The notes under the pieces were generated by a model. That model was not told the DNA's origin and made no database searches. It was given only the letters and a program-made list of their open reading frames with translations. The translations under genes were made by a program, and so were the position numbers. Shown piece after piece: positions 27,119 through 37,569 of a stretch of DNA of 64,000 nt (position 1 is the first letter of the stretch; each line of letters starts with the position of its first letter). The DNA is from Clostridium sp. D43t1_170807_H7 (GTDB lineage Bacteria; Bacillota; Clostridia; Clostridiales; Clostridiaceae). The stretch is taken from positions 1-64,000 of the forward strand of contig NZ_JADNLK010000005.1 of assembly GCF_015555905.1 (NCBI RefSeq). Reading direction: 5' to 3'.

Positions 27119-29362
27119 ATGCTTAATTTATTAAAACACTTAAAGCCTTTTGTTGGTTCAATGATACTTGCAATAGCACTTTTATTTGTTCAAGCCATAT
27201 GTGATTTATCATTACCAGACTATATGTCGAATATAGTTAACGTCGGAATACAACAAGGCGGAGTAGAAAATGCTGTTCCTAAAGTTATTAAATCATCAGA
27301 AATGGAAAAGTTATTTACTTTCATGAAAGATGATGAAAAGAATGTTGTAGATAATAATTATACTTTGTTAGATAAAGATAATCTTACTACAGATGAGTAT
27401 AATAAGTATGTAAAAGACTATCCAGAATTAAAAAATGAAAGTATTTATAGGTTAAATACTAAGAAAGAAGAAAATTTAGACAAGTTAAATGAGATATTTG
27501 GAAAACCAATGATTATTGTTTCAATGTTGGAATTACAAGGAGTGAGTGCGGTTCCAGGTATTGATAATACAGTTCCTCAAGGTGTTGACTTATCTACTGT
27601 AGATCCTTTTGAAATGTTAAAAATGATGCCTCAAGAGAAAATTGATAGTATGTTATCAAATGTAGATGAGAAATTAGAAAATATGCCAGATAGTATGATA
27701 ACTCAAGCTGCTACTAGTTATGTGAAGGAACAATATAAAGAGGTTGGAATTAATACCGATAGGCTTCAATCTAATTATGTAATTATAGCTGGGGTAAAAA
27801 TGGTAGGTATCGCTTTAATTAGTATGTTAGCTACAGTTATTGTAAGTTTTATTGCTGCTAGAGTTGGTGCTGCATTAGGTAGAAACCTAAGAAAAGATGT
27901 ATTTAATAAGGTTGTAGGATTTTCAAATACTGAATTTGATAAATTTTCAACGGCATCACTTATTACAAGAACAACAAATGATATACAACAAATTATTATG
28001 CTTGTTGTAATGGGGTTAAGAATTGTATTCTATGCACCAATTCTAGGTGTTGGTGGTGTTATTAAAGTTATTAACACAGGAGCATCAATGGGATGGGTTA
28101 TTGGAGTTGCAGTAATATCAATATTACTTTTAGTAATTGTATTATTTAGTTTTGCTATGCCAAAGTTCAAAAGTGTACAAAAGCTTGTTGATAGATTAAA
28201 TCTTGTTACAAGAGAAAGTCTAACTGGTATGCTTGTTATTCGTGCATTTAGTACACAAAAGTATGAAGAAGAAAAGTTTGAAGTTGCTAATAAGAACTTA
28301 ACTAGAACAAACCTTTTTGTTAATAGAATTATGACTGTAATGATGCCACTAATGATGTTCATTATGAATGCAATAACACTACTAATTGTATGGGTTGGAG
28401 CACATAGAATTGATGAAGGTATTATGCAAGTTGGAACAATGATGGCGTTTATGCAATATACTATGCAAATAATTATGGCATTTTTAATGATATCAATGGT
28501 TTCAGTTATATTACCAAGAGCAATGGTTTCTGCTCAGCGTGTATCTGAAGTTTTAAACGTTGATGTAGCAATTAAAGATACAGAAAAATTACAAGCATTC
28601 AATCCGGAAGAAAAAGGAACTATTGAATTTAAAAATGTTTCATTTAGATATCCTGGAGCAGATGAGGATGTAATAAGTAATGTTAGTTTTAAAGCGTTCC
28701 CAGGAGAAACTACAGCATTTATTGGTAGTACAGGTAGTGGTAAATCTACTTTAATTAATTTAATACCTCGTTTCTACGATGCAACAGAAGGTGAAATATT
28801 AATTGATGGTGTAAATATAAAAAGCGTATCTCAACATGATTTAAGAGAGAAAATAGGATTTATTCCTCAAAAGGGACTTTTATTCTCAGGTACAATTGAA
28901 AGTAACTTAAAGTATGGAGGAGATCATATAAGTGATGAAGATATGATAAAGGCTTCTGAGATTGCTCAAGCAATGGAATTCATAAATAGTAAAGAAGAAG
29001 GATTTAGTACAGAGATTGCACAAGGTGGTACAAATGTATCTGGTGGACAAAAACAAAGATTAGCAATTGCTCGTGCTATAGCTAAAAAGCCAGAAGTATT
29101 TATCTTTGATGATAGTTTTTCTGCATTAGACTTTAAGACAGATGCTAGACTTAGAAAAGCAATAAATACAGAATTAAAAGAAAGTACACTTTTAATTGTT
29201 GCTCAAAGAATAAGTACTATAATGAATGCAAATCAAATTATAGTTCTTGATGAAGGTAAGGTTGTTGGTAAGGGAACTCATAAGGAGCTTATGGAAAACT
29301 GTGAGGTTTATCAACAAATAGCTCTATCACAACTTTCAAAGGAGGAGCTTTCAAATGAGTAA
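27119..29362 (+). CDS. ABC exporter half-transporter, degenerate-site subunit
   Basis: 747 aa: six-helix membrane domain then ABC ATPase. Unusually, about 160 mostly hydrophilic residues lie between the first and second membrane helices (about 45-215), outside the cell by topology. Walker A GSTGSGKST and signature VSGGQKQR are normal. Walker B reads FIFDDSFSALD (Asp instead of catalytic Glu) and the H-loop is IVAQRIST (Gln instead of His). Its own ATP site is therefore non-hydrolytic, as in BmrC/BmrD or LmrC/LmrD-type heterodimers. The partner gene overlaps by eight bases. Substrate unknown, probably drugs or lipids. Confidence 0.9.
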   Translation: MLNLLKHLKPFVGSMILAIALLFVQAICDLSLPDYMSNIVNVGIQQGGVENAVPKVIKSSEMEKLFTFMKDDEKNVVDNNYTLLDKDNLTTDEYNKYVKDYPELKNESIYRLNTKKEENLDKLNEIFGKPMIIVSMLELQGVSAVPGIDNTVPQGVDLSTVDPFEMLKMMPQEKIDSMLSNVDEKLENMPDSMITQAATSYVKEQYKEVGINTDRLQSNYVIIAGVKMVGIALISMLATVIVSFIAARVGAALGRNLRKDVFNKVVGFSNTEFDKFSTASLITRTTNDIQQIIMLVVMGLRIVFYAPILGVGGVIKVINTGASMGWVIGVAVISILLLVIVLFSFAMPKFKSVQKLVDRLNLVTRESLTGMLVIRAFSTQKYEEEKFEVANKNLTRTNLFVNRIMTVMMPLMMFIMNAITLLIVWVGAHRIDEGIMQVGTMMAFMQYTMQIIMAFLMISMVSVILPRAMVSAQRVSEVLNVDVAIKDTEKLQAFNPEEKGTIEFKNVSFRYPGADEDVISNVSFKAFPGETTAFIGSTGSGKSTLINLIPRFYDATEGEILIDGVNIKSVSQHDLREKIGFIPQKGLLFSGTIESNLKYGGDHISDEDMIKASEIAQAMEFINSKEEGFSTEIAQGGTNVSGGQKQRLAIARAIAKKPEVFIFDDSFSALDFKTDARLRKAINTELKESTLLIVAQRISTIMNANQIIVLDEGKVVGKGTHKELMENCEVYQQIALSQLSKEELSNE

Positions 29363-31205
29363 GCAAAAAATGAGAGGCCCAATGGGCGGAGGTCCAATGG
29401 GTGGAATGGGAAGAGGTGGCGAAAAGGCTAAGGATTTCAAAAAGACTATGAAAACTCTTGCGAAATATTTAAAGCCTTATAGCTTATCAATAATAATAGT
29501 TATAATATTTGCCATTGGTTCAGCTGCATTTTCAATTGTAGGACCAAAAATATTAGGAAAAGCAACTACAGAAATATTTAATGGATTAGTTAAAAAGGTT
29601 ACAACTACTAATGCTGAAGGAATTAATTTTACTCGTATAGGTGAAATAATTTTATTCTTAGTAGGTTTGTACCTAATTAGTGTAATTTTCTCATTAATAC
29701 AAGGTTGGATAATGGCAGGAGTTGCTCAAAAGGTATCTTATAATATGAGAAAACAAATATCTGAAAAGATTAATAGAATGCCACTTAAGTATTTTGATAC
29801 TAAAACTCATGGTGAAGTATTATCAAGAGTAACAAATGATGTTGATACTGTCAGTCAAACATTAAATCAAAGTTTATCACAAATGTTAACATCAGCAACT
29901 ACACTTATTGGTGTACTTATAATGATGTTCTCAATAAATTGGATAATGACATTAGCTTCATTAATTGTAGTTCCAATATCAGGAGGATTAATTGCTTTTG
30001 CTGTTAAAAGGTCTCAAAAGTATTTTAAAACTCAACAAGAATATTTAGGATATGTTAATGGGCAAGTTGAAGAAGTTTATTCTGGTCATAATGTAATGAA
30101 GGCTTTTAATGCAGAAGAAAGAGAAATTAATAAATTTACTAATCTTAATGATACACTTTATGATAGCGCATGGAAATCACAATTTTTATCAGGTATGATG
30201 ATGCCTATAATGACTTTTGTAGGTAACCTAGGGTATGTAATGGTATCAATACTTGGTGGATGGTTAACTATTAAAAATGTTATTGAGGTTGGAGATATTT
30301 TATCTTTTGTTCAATATATTAGATCATTTATGCAACCAATCGCTCAAACTGCACAAATAGCAAATGTACTCCAATCAACTGCAGCAGCTGCTGAAAGAGT
30401 ATTTGAATTCTTAGACGAAGAAGAAGAAAGTTTAGATGTTGAAAATCCAGTAAGTACAGAAACCATAGAAGGAAAAGTTGATTTTAAAGATGTTCATTTT
30501 GGATATAATCCAGAAAGAACTATTATTAATGATTTTACAGCTCATGTAAAACCAGGGCAAAGAGTTGCAATAGTAGGACCAACTGGTGCTGGTAAAACAA
30601 CAATGATTAAGCTTCTTATGAGATTCTATGATGTTAATGATGGGGCTATTTTAATTGATGGGCATAATATTAAGGATTTCAGAAGAAACGATTTAAGAAA
30701 AATGTTTGGTATGGTTCTTCAGGATACATGGTTATTTAATGGAACTATAATGGAAAACTTACGTTATGGTAGATTGGACGCTACAGATGAAGAGGTTAAA
30801 CAAGCTGCTAAAGCAGCTCATGTTCATAGCTTTATAAAGACATTACCTCATGGTTATGATATGGAGCTTAACGAAGAAGCAAGTAATGTATCACAAGGTC
30901 AAAAGCAATTATTAACTATTGCTCGTGCCATATTAGCAGACCCTAAGATATTGATACTTGATGAAGCAACAAGTTCAGTTGATACAAGAACTGAAGTATT
31001 AATTCAAAAGGCTATGGATAATTTGATGCACGGAAGAACAAGTTTCATAATTGCACATAGATTATCTACTATTAGAGATGCAGATCTTATTCTTGTTATG
31101 AAAGATGGAGATATAGTTGAACAAGGAAATCATGAAGAGCTATTAGCTAAGAATGGATTCTATGCTAATCTTTATAATAGCCAATTTGAAGGGGCAGAAG
31201 CATAA
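29355..31205 (+). CDS. ABC exporter half-transporter, catalytic subunit
   Basis: 616 aa. A Gly/Met/Arg-rich N-terminus (residues 5-22) precedes six membrane helices and an ABC domain. Walker A GPTGAGKTT, Walker B ILILDEATSSVD with catalytic Glu, and H-loop IIAHRLST are intact. The signature is VSQGQKQL rather than SGGQ, the complementary defect expected when one composite site of a heterodimer is degenerate. Paired with the upstream subunit; both under the MarR-covered promoter. A strong terminator follows. Confidence 0.92.
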   Translation: MSKQKMRGPMGGGPMGGMGRGGEKAKDFKKTMKTLAKYLKPYSLSIIIVIIFAIGSAAFSIVGPKILGKATTEIFNGLVKKVTTTNAEGINFTRIGEIILFLVGLYLISVIFSLIQGWIMAGVAQKVSYNMRKQISEKINRMPLKYFDTKTHGEVLSRVTNDVDTVSQTLNQSLSQMLTSATTLIGVLIMMFSINWIMTLASLIVVPISGGLIAFAVKRSQKYFKTQQEYLGYVNGQVEEVYSGHNVMKAFNAEEREINKFTNLNDTLYDSAWKSQFLSGMMMPIMTFVGNLGYVMVSILGGWLTIKNVIEVGDILSFVQYIRSFMQPIAQTAQIANVLQSTAAAAERVFEFLDEEEESLDVENPVSTETIEGKVDFKDVHFGYNPERTIINDFTAHVKPGQRVAIVGPTGAGKTTMIKLLMRFYDVNDGAILIDGHNIKDFRRNDLRKMFGMVLQDTWLFNGTIMENLRYGRLDATDEEVKQAAKAAHVHSFIKTLPHGYDMELNEEASNVSQGQKQLLTIARAILADPKILILDEATSSVDTRTEVLIQKAMDNLMHGRTSFIIAHRLSTIRDADLILVMKDGDIVEQGNHEELLAKNGFYANLYNSQFEGAEA

Positions 31206-31252
31206 ATTATTAATGAAGTAACAAATAGGAATTAAATATAGTTAATAAAGTG

Positions 31253-31291
31253 AAAAACAAGGTGGATTGTAAGAATCCACCTTGTTTTTTA
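31253..31291. terminator. Bidirectional terminator between the exporter and the LysM gene
   Basis: AAAAACAAGGTGGATT (31253-31268) and AATCCACCTTGTTTTT (31274-31289), perfect 16-bp stem, loop 5. Confidence 0.93.
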
Positions 31292-32530
31292 GCATAGTTT
31301 AATTTTTTGACCTGCTGTAATAAGGTTTAAATCTGATATATTATTAATTTCAATTATTTTATTAATATTTAAATTAAACATTTTAGAGATACTTTCTAAA
31401 GAATCACCTTCTTTTGTTGTATATACACCAGATGAATAAAGTTGAAGTACCTGGTTCTTTAAAAGTTTATTTGGATTTTTTATATCATTTAATTTTGCAA
31501 TCTTATCATGCCTAATACCAAATTTATTAGCTAGATTAATTAGTGTATCATTTTCTTTTACCACATAGGTAAAAGGATATTTACAATTTTGAACTCTCCA
31601 TTCGATAATTTCCATTTCATCTGTTGGTGTAATAGAGTTAAAATAGTCTGTATAAGGATGATTATTGATTGTAATATATATATTTTCTGTTTGATAATAA
31701 TTTTTTAAGGTATTATAAATACAATCAAAAAATTTTTTTGTCTTAATTGTATTTTCCTTTAGACTATTTATGATACCACTGTAAAAATCTATATGAGCAA
31801 AATTTTCTTTATAATTATAATATATTTTATTTATTTTTGTATTGCGATTTATTATTGGAAGTAATCCTATAGGAGGGGTTTCGAATAGTTTAGAGAAGCC
31901 TAAAGTTATATCTTCATTAGTATTGTAATTTAAAATTTTATTTGAATACCAAATAGTGTTTAAATTTTCATCAGGATAGTATATTTTAACGTTTTTAGAG
32001 TAAGGAGTATTTTCTAGTATATCTTCAAGCTCACAATATAAAAATCCTATTTTTTTTATATAATATATACTTTTAACAAGACCTATACCTAGTACATAGT
32101 AATCTATAGAAAAATCAGAGTTGTTTTTAGATAGAGTAACAATTTCTATGGCTGAAGGAAATAAGTTAAATTGAGTTTTAACTGCTATATCTACATTAGT
32201 AATACAGCGCTTGCTTCCATCAGATAAAAGCCACATATTATTTTTAATAATAGGCTCTTTTATTAAATAATTATCAATATTATTAGATTCATCTAAGAAA
32301 TTCTGATGGTGGTAAGTATTTCCGATTTGAAAGGAAAGTTTAATACCGTCATCAGTATATTCATAAATATTTACGGTATTAGTTATACCATTATCACATC
32401 TAACTTGAATTTTATTATTATTAAAATAATCTATTGAACTTTTAAAATTAATTAAATTATTATTAAATCCTCTATAAATATACATTGAATTTGAATTGGG
32501 TGGAAAATATTCTTTGGATTTTATACTCAT
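31289..32530 (-). CDS. GerMN and double LysM domain protein, probably spore-related
   Basis: 413 aa without an obvious signal peptide. Residues ~1-180 are beta-rich and unassigned. Residues ~190-300 look like a GerMN domain (VKIYYPDENLNTIWYSNK ... FETPPIGLLPIINRNTKI ... FAHIDFYSGI). Two LysM repeats end the protein (FTYVVKENDTLINLANKFGI and YTTKEGDSLESISKMFNL). GerMN occurs in sporulation and germination proteins such as GerM, and LysM binds peptidoglycan, so a role in spore cortex or coat is likely but inferred. RBS AGGTGAG before the ATG. It ends within the shared terminator. Confidence 0.75.
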   Translation of the reverse strand: MSIKSKEYFPPNSNSMYIYRGFNNNLINFKSSIDYFNNNKIQVRCDNGITNTVNIYEYTDDGIKLSFQIGNTYHHQNFLDESNNIDNYLIKEPIIKNNMWLLSDGSKRCITNVDIAVKTQFNLFPSAIEIVTLSKNNSDFSIDYYVLGIGLVKSIYYIKKIGFLYCELEDILENTPYSKNVKIYYPDENLNTIWYSNKILNYNTNEDITLGFSKLFETPPIGLLPIINRNTKINKIYYNYKENFAHIDFYSGIINSLKENTIKTKKFFDCIYNTLKNYYQTENIYITINNHPYTDYFNSITPTDEMEIIEWRVQNCKYPFTYVVKENDTLINLANKFGIRHDKIAKLNDIKNPNKLLKNQVLQLYSSGVYTTKEGDSLESISKMFNLNINKIIEINNISDLNLITAGQKIKLC

Positions 32531-32660
32531 AGTAACTCACCTCATAATCATTTGTGCGGTAATTTCTTTAATTGATACTACAGTATATGAATAGAATTAA
32601 AACTTTGATTAATATTAAAGTAAAGATTTATTGAAAGTTAAGATAAATTAACTATTTTAA

Positions 32661-32689
32661 ATGAGTTATGCCTAATTGGCATAACTCAT
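32661..32689 (-). terminator. Hairpin after the hydrogenase gene
   Basis: ATGAGTTATGCC (32661-32672) and GGCATAACTCAT (32678-32689). The T-run is good on the plus strand but weak in the gene's own direction. Confidence 0.6.
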
Positions 32690-32709
32690 TTTTATATTAT
32701 ACAAAAAAA

Positions 32710-34059
32710 TTAAAAATCTCTTTCTAAAATACTTATTTTTTTAGAATCTTCAAAATCTTTTAAGGAATCTATTCCTAATTTATCTAAGACATCATCAAGA
32801 ATTTTACTATGAACAGCTACTTTTATTGAAGCATCATAAGCAAAGTTATCTACGGCTTTTTTACCTTCTTCAGGAGGAACTAGAATTTTAGGGCCTCCAA
32901 CACAACCACCAACGCAACCCATACCTTCAATAAAGCTTGCATTTGCTTTACCTGATAAAGCTTCATCAAGTATTGCTTTACATTCTTTAACTCCTTCAGC
33001 TTTTCTAGCTTTAAAGTTTTTAATGTTATCTGGATAAAGTTCTTCAATAGCTTCTTCTACAGCTATTGAAACACCGCCAGTACGAGCATATAATCTTCCA
33101 CCTCTAGATGTATATTCTATAGATGGAATACCCTTTAAGTCTCTAGGATGAATTTCTAAGGATTCAAAGATATCATTAAGTTCTTGGAAAGTTAAAACAA
33201 AGTCAATTGCTCCAGCAACATCCTTTTCTTTTGCTTCTGCTTTTTTGGCTATACAAGGTCCTACAAATACAACTTTTGCATCTTTATTAAGAGATTTAAT
33301 TACTCTACCAGCTGCAATCATAGGAGAGACTGAAGGTGAAAGATTAGGAACAAGTTCTTTATAAACCTTTTTAAGCATTCCTACCCACATTGGACAACAG
33401 CAAGAGGTTATCATTAAGTCATTTGGACTTTTTACATGTTTATTAAATTCAACGGCCTCTTTTATAGTTAGCATGTCAGCAGCAAAAGCAACTTCAATCA
33501 TATCTGTAAATCCAACTTTAATAAGAGCAGCTCTTAATTGGTCCATAGTTACATCACTACCAAATTGACCTATAATAGCAGGAGCAACTGCAGCTATTAC
33601 AGTTTTATTATTTTTTAATAAATCTAAAATTGGCAAAAATTCTATTTTGTCTAAAATACGTCCATTAGTACAGAAATCAACACAAATACCACAATCGATA
33701 CAAATATTATTATCAATAAAAGTTGTATTATTATCAGAATCAAATTTTATTGCATGAAAAGGGCAAGCTCTTTGACAGCCATATGTATTATTTGCATCAG
33801 GATTACAATTTGTACCGGAACATTCAAGTTTTTCTACTATTTTTTTATTTACCTTATAATTAGTTATTGCTTTTTTTAAGTTATAAACATAATTATTATC
33901 AAAATCAACTTTTACACCACATAATGAAGTTATTATTTCAAAAGTTTCTTGTGGAGATTTTTCATGACAAGTAATTATTTTATTAAGGGTTTCGTCAAAA
34001 TTACCGTCATAATAAGATTTTATTAATATATCAAACAAATCAGTATACTTACTATTCAT
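32710..34059 (-). CDS. Monomeric [FeFe] hydrogenase-like protein with ferredoxin clusters
   Basis: 449 aa. Residues ~75-145 form a 2[4Fe-4S] ferredoxin-like domain (GCQRACPFHAI and CIDCGICVDFC). The H-cluster domain follows with the three Cys motifs in variant form: L1 MITSCCCPMW (three Cys, canonical TSCCPxW), L2 VGPCIAKKAE, and L3 EGMGCVGGCVGGP. All H-cluster Cys are present, so hydrogen chemistry is likely; short variant forms of this kind include uncharacterised monomeric and possibly sensory enzymes. No signal peptide. Two adjacent ATG codons; the second (34059) lies six bases after GGAGG. It stands alone, divergent from the sensor kinases. Confidence 0.85.
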   Translation of the reverse strand: MNSKYTDLFDILIKSYYDGNFDETLNKIITCHEKSPQETFEIITSLCGVKVDFDNNYVYNLKKAITNYKVNKKIVEKLECSGTNCNPDANNTYGCQRACPFHAIKFDSDNNTTFIDNNICIDCGICVDFCTNGRILDKIEFLPILDLLKNNKTVIAAVAPAIIGQFGSDVTMDQLRAALIKVGFTDMIEVAFAADMLTIKEAVEFNKHVKSPNDLMITSCCCPMWVGMLKKVYKELVPNLSPSVSPMIAAGRVIKSLNKDAKVVFVGPCIAKKAEAKEKDVAGAIDFVLTFQELNDIFESLEIHPRDLKGIPSIEYTSRGGRLYARTGGVSIAVEEAIEELYPDNIKNFKARKAEGVKECKAILDEALSGKANASFIEGMGCVGGCVGGPKILVPPEEGKKAVDNFAYDASIKVAVHSKILDDVLDKLGIDSLKDFEDSKKISILERDF

Positions 34060-34213
34060 CATATACCTCCTAAAATAGAAATAATAAATAATTCTGTATA
34101 ATTTAGTATATCTCTATTGTGATATGAAAATACTTAAAAACTAAATTAAATTAAATAAAAAATAACATATTATGAATATTAAAAACAAAATTAATGACTA
34201 TTTTACATAATTT

Positions 34214-34222
34214 TGTTATAAT
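34214..34222 (+). promoter_or_regulatory. Extended -10 promoter of the first propeller kinase
   Basis: TGTTATAAT (TG at 34214-34215, TATAAT at 34217-34222). The surrounding TTTGTTATAATATG recurs in front of the second kinase. Confidence 0.5.
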
Positions 34223-34256
34223 ATGTTGAAAATATATATTTAAGGTTAGGTGCAAT

Positions 34257-37200
34257 ATGACTAGAATACTAAAGAGGGTTGGAATATTTTTATTTATATT
34301 AGTATGTGTTTTTTTCAATAATGTATATGCAGAAAAAAATAATAATATTAATTTTCAAAGTATGACTATAGATGATGGGTTATCTCAATCATTAGCTGAA
34401 TATATATATCAAGATAGTTATGGATACATTTGGATAGGAACTAGCGATGGTTTAAATAGATATAATGGTAGTGAATTTAAGATATATAAGAATAGTAAAA
34501 GTAATGAGAATACAATAAGTAATAATGTAATTACTTCATTAGTAGAGGATAATAGTAAAAACTTGTGGATAGGTACTTATAGTGGTTTAAATAAGATGAA
34601 TTTAGTTACTGGAGATATAACAAGGTATTTAATTTCTCAAGATGATAAAAATTCATCTAATTCCGTAATTGAAGAGTTAATGGTTGATTCAAAAGAAAGA
34701 CTTTGGGTATGTAGCATTAGTAGTTTAAATTTATATGATAGTAAAAATGATAAATTTATAAAAATAGAAACTGATTTGTTTAATGATAAGATTATTCAAG
34801 ATATTTCGGAAGATCATAATGGGGTTATATGGATATCTACTGATGCTGGATTATATAGATATAATCCACAGGAAGAAAAAATTGAGAAGTTTAATGATCC
34901 TCAAAATATAATTAATGATAAAAATATTCTTACAATTTATTATAGTAATAATAAATTATGGCTGGGTACTAAAACCTGTGGATTAATTATAATGGATTTA
35001 AATGATTATAGTATAAAATCCTATCAGTATAATCTAGATGATAATACTAGTATACCTAGTAATTTTATAATAGATATACTTAGAGCAAAGGATGGATCTA
35101 TATGGTTAGCAACGGATCAAGGACTAGCTTTATTTGATGAGGAAACTGAAAGTTTTTATACATATAAAAAGAATTCAGATAAATATAGCATTTGTGATGA
35201 TAATATTATAAATTTATATGAAGATAGATCCGGAGGAATTTGGATAGGTACTTATAATGGAATAAGTAACTTTTATATAAATAAGGAGTTTAAAGTTTAT
35301 AGAAATGATCCAACAAACAATAATTCATTAAATAATAGTAGCGTATGTGGAATATATGAGGATGATGATGGAATGATATGGGTTGGTACATTTAATTCTG
35401 GAGTTAATAAAATAAATAGGATTACTGGAGATGTAACTAGATATTATAATTTGCAAGGAAATTCTCAATCTTTAAGTAGTAATAGAATAAAAGCTATAAC
35501 AGGAATAGACAATGAAGTATGGATCGCAACTGATAATGGATTAAATAAATATGATAGAAATACAGGTACTTTTACTACATATAATAAATCGGATAGTAAA
35601 AATAGTATTAATAGTGATGAGGTTAGGGCATTATTTATTGATAAAGAAGGACTACTTTGGATTGGTACTAAAGATGGCCTATGTAGCTTTGATAGAAAAG
35701 ATAAATTTGTATCATATAATGAAATATTTGTAGAGAATGGGATTTATGAAAAAGTTATTTCAGCTATTTATGAAGATAGTGAAGGAATAATGTGGATTGG
35801 ACTTGGAGCCGATGGTGGTTTAGTTAGTTATAACAGAAAAACTGGAGAGATAAAAAATTATTTATCAGATGAGAATAATTTAAATTCATTAAGTTTTAAT
35901 ACTGTAAGAGCTATTTCAGAAGATAGTAATGGAATGATATGGATAGGAACTCAAAGTGGATTAAATAAATTTGATAAGAAAAGTGAAAAATTTACTTCAT
36001 ATACATATATGGATGGATTATCTAACGATTTTATATATGGTGTAATTGTAGATAATAGTGATAATGTTTGGGTAAGTACTAACTATGGAATTTCAATATA
36101 TGATCAAGTAAATAATAAATTTATAAGATATTATGAAGCTGATGGAATTTCTAGCAATGAGTATAATGGATATTCATACCATATGAATAAGGATGGTAGC
36201 AGAATTTATTTTGGAGGTATAAATGGATTAACAGAAATTAATCCATTTGATATTAAGTTTAATATAAGTAGTGAACAATTAATAATAGATAGTATTAAAA
36301 CAAGTGGTGGTATTGAAATTAAGGAACGTGAGAATATTGTACTTGATTATGATTCAAGAGAATTATATATAAAGTTTTTTACTCCTGAATATAGGAATAC
36401 TACTGAAATGCAATATGCTTATAAATTAGAAGGTACTGATAAAGAGTGGATTTTTGCCGGTAATGAAAACTATGCAAGATATGCTAGTTTAAAGCCAGGT
36501 AAATATACTATGTTGATAGCAGGGAGAAATTATAATGGGGTTTGGTCTGATGTATCTAGGATAAATATTAAAGTAAAGAATTCTATTTGGAAAACTCCTT
36601 ATGCATATTGTTTTTATATTTTCATAATAAGTTTAATAATATATTTATTCTATAATCAAGTTAAGATATTAGATGGATTAGTTATACAAAGGACTCGAGA
36701 ACTAAACAATAAGTTAAATGAAAATAAAAAATTATACAATAAATTAATAGAAATGGAGAGATATAAAAATAACTATTTTGTAAATTTATCACACGAATTA
36801 AGAACACCATTAAATGTAATTTTATCTGTAGAGCAATTAATATCTTCCCTTAATAAGGAAGGAAAAGAAATAAGTAGAGATAAAATGGAAGTTTATATGA
36901 ATGCTTTAAAAGGAAATTCAAAACGACTTTTAAATTTAATTAATAATATAATAGATACATCTAAGATAGATTCAGGTTCATATAGGTTAGATAAAGAAAA
37001 AACTAACATAGTAAGTTTAGTTGAAGATACAGCTTTAAGTATGGTTGAATTGGCAAAAATGGAGGAAATAGAGCTTATAGTTGATCCTGAAATTGAGGAG
37101 CTATTTATAGAGTGTGATAAATTAGATATAGAAAGATGCATAACTAATTTAATAGGAAATGCGATAAAATTCACAGATAGTAATGGAAGGATAATAGTTA

Positions 37201-37460
37201 CTATAAGTGAATTACCAAATAAGGTTAAGATAAGTGTTAAGGATACGGGTATTGGAATAGATTCTAAATTTCATAAAAGCATATTTGATAGATTTGGTCA
37301 AATTTATAATGAAGTATCTGAAGAGTTTGGTGGAAGTGGTTTAGGATTAACCTTAACTAAAAATTTAGTTAACCTCCATGGAGGAGAAATTAGTGTAATT
37401 AGTGAAAAGGGAAAAGGAAGTGAATTTATAATTTTACTCCCTATAAATAATAAACAGTAA
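34257..37460 (+). CDS. Two-component sensor kinase with double beta-propeller sensor (Reg_prop, Y_Y_Y), copy 1
   Basis: 1067 aa. A signal peptide-like N-terminus (about 8-26) is followed by 14 blade repeats of the Trp-Ile-Gly-Thr type (YIWIGTSDGLNRY, NLWIGTYSGLNKM and so on), enough for two seven-bladed propellers outside the cell. Then a Y_Y_Y domain (YKLEGTDKEWIFAGNENYARY), one membrane helix (about 785-805), HisKA (LSHELRTPLNVIL) and HATPase (N box LIGNAIKF, GGSGLGLTL). No receiver or AraC domain is attached, unlike the Bacteroides hybrids with the same sensor. No response regulator gene is nearby. Signal unknown; oligosaccharide sensing is the usual role of this sensor type. Confidence 0.92.
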   Translation: MTRILKRVGIFLFILVCVFFNNVYAEKNNNINFQSMTIDDGLSQSLAEYIYQDSYGYIWIGTSDGLNRYNGSEFKIYKNSKSNENTISNNVITSLVEDNSKNLWIGTYSGLNKMNLVTGDITRYLISQDDKNSSNSVIEELMVDSKERLWVCSISSLNLYDSKNDKFIKIETDLFNDKIIQDISEDHNGVIWISTDAGLYRYNPQEEKIEKFNDPQNIINDKNILTIYYSNNKLWLGTKTCGLIIMDLNDYSIKSYQYNLDDNTSIPSNFIIDILRAKDGSIWLATDQGLALFDEETESFYTYKKNSDKYSICDDNIINLYEDRSGGIWIGTYNGISNFYINKEFKVYRNDPTNNNSLNNSSVCGIYEDDDGMIWVGTFNSGVNKINRITGDVTRYYNLQGNSQSLSSNRIKAITGIDNEVWIATDNGLNKYDRNTGTFTTYNKSDSKNSINSDEVRALFIDKEGLLWIGTKDGLCSFDRKDKFVSYNEIFVENGIYEKVISAIYEDSEGIMWIGLGADGGLVSYNRKTGEIKNYLSDENNLNSLSFNTVRAISEDSNGMIWIGTQSGLNKFDKKSEKFTSYTYMDGLSNDFIYGVIVDNSDNVWVSTNYGISIYDQVNNKFIRYYEADGISSNEYNGYSYHMNKDGSRIYFGGINGLTEINPFDIKFNISSEQLIIDSIKTSGGIEIKERENIVLDYDSRELYIKFFTPEYRNTTEMQYAYKLEGTDKEWIFAGNENYARYASLKPGKYTMLIAGRNYNGVWSDVSRINIKVKNSIWKTPYAYCFYIFIISLIIYLFYNQVKILDGLVIQRTRELNNKLNENKKLYNKLIEMERYKNNYFVNLSHELRTPLNVILSVEQLISSLNKEGKEISRDKMEVYMNALKGNSKRLLNLINNIIDTSKIDSGSYRLDKEKTNIVSLVEDTALSMVELAKMEEIELIVDPEIEELFIECDKLDIERCITNLIGNAIKFTDSNGRIIVTISELPNKVKISVKDTGIGIDSKFHKSIFDRFGQIYNEVSEEFGGSGLGLTLTKNLVNLHGGEISVISEKGKGSEFIILLPINNKQ

Positions 37461-37495
37461 AAGAATTTGTAATATTTACAAATTCTTTTTTTTTA
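37461..37495 (+). terminator. Terminator between the two propeller kinase genes
   Basis: AAGAATTTGTAA (37461-37472) and TTACAAATTCTT (37476-37487), then T-run to 37494. Confidence 0.9.
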
Positions 37496-37569
37496 GGAAA
37501 TGTAAATTTAATAATATTATTATTAAATAAAAACAATATAGGAATTTAAATGATTTTTTTAGATAAATT

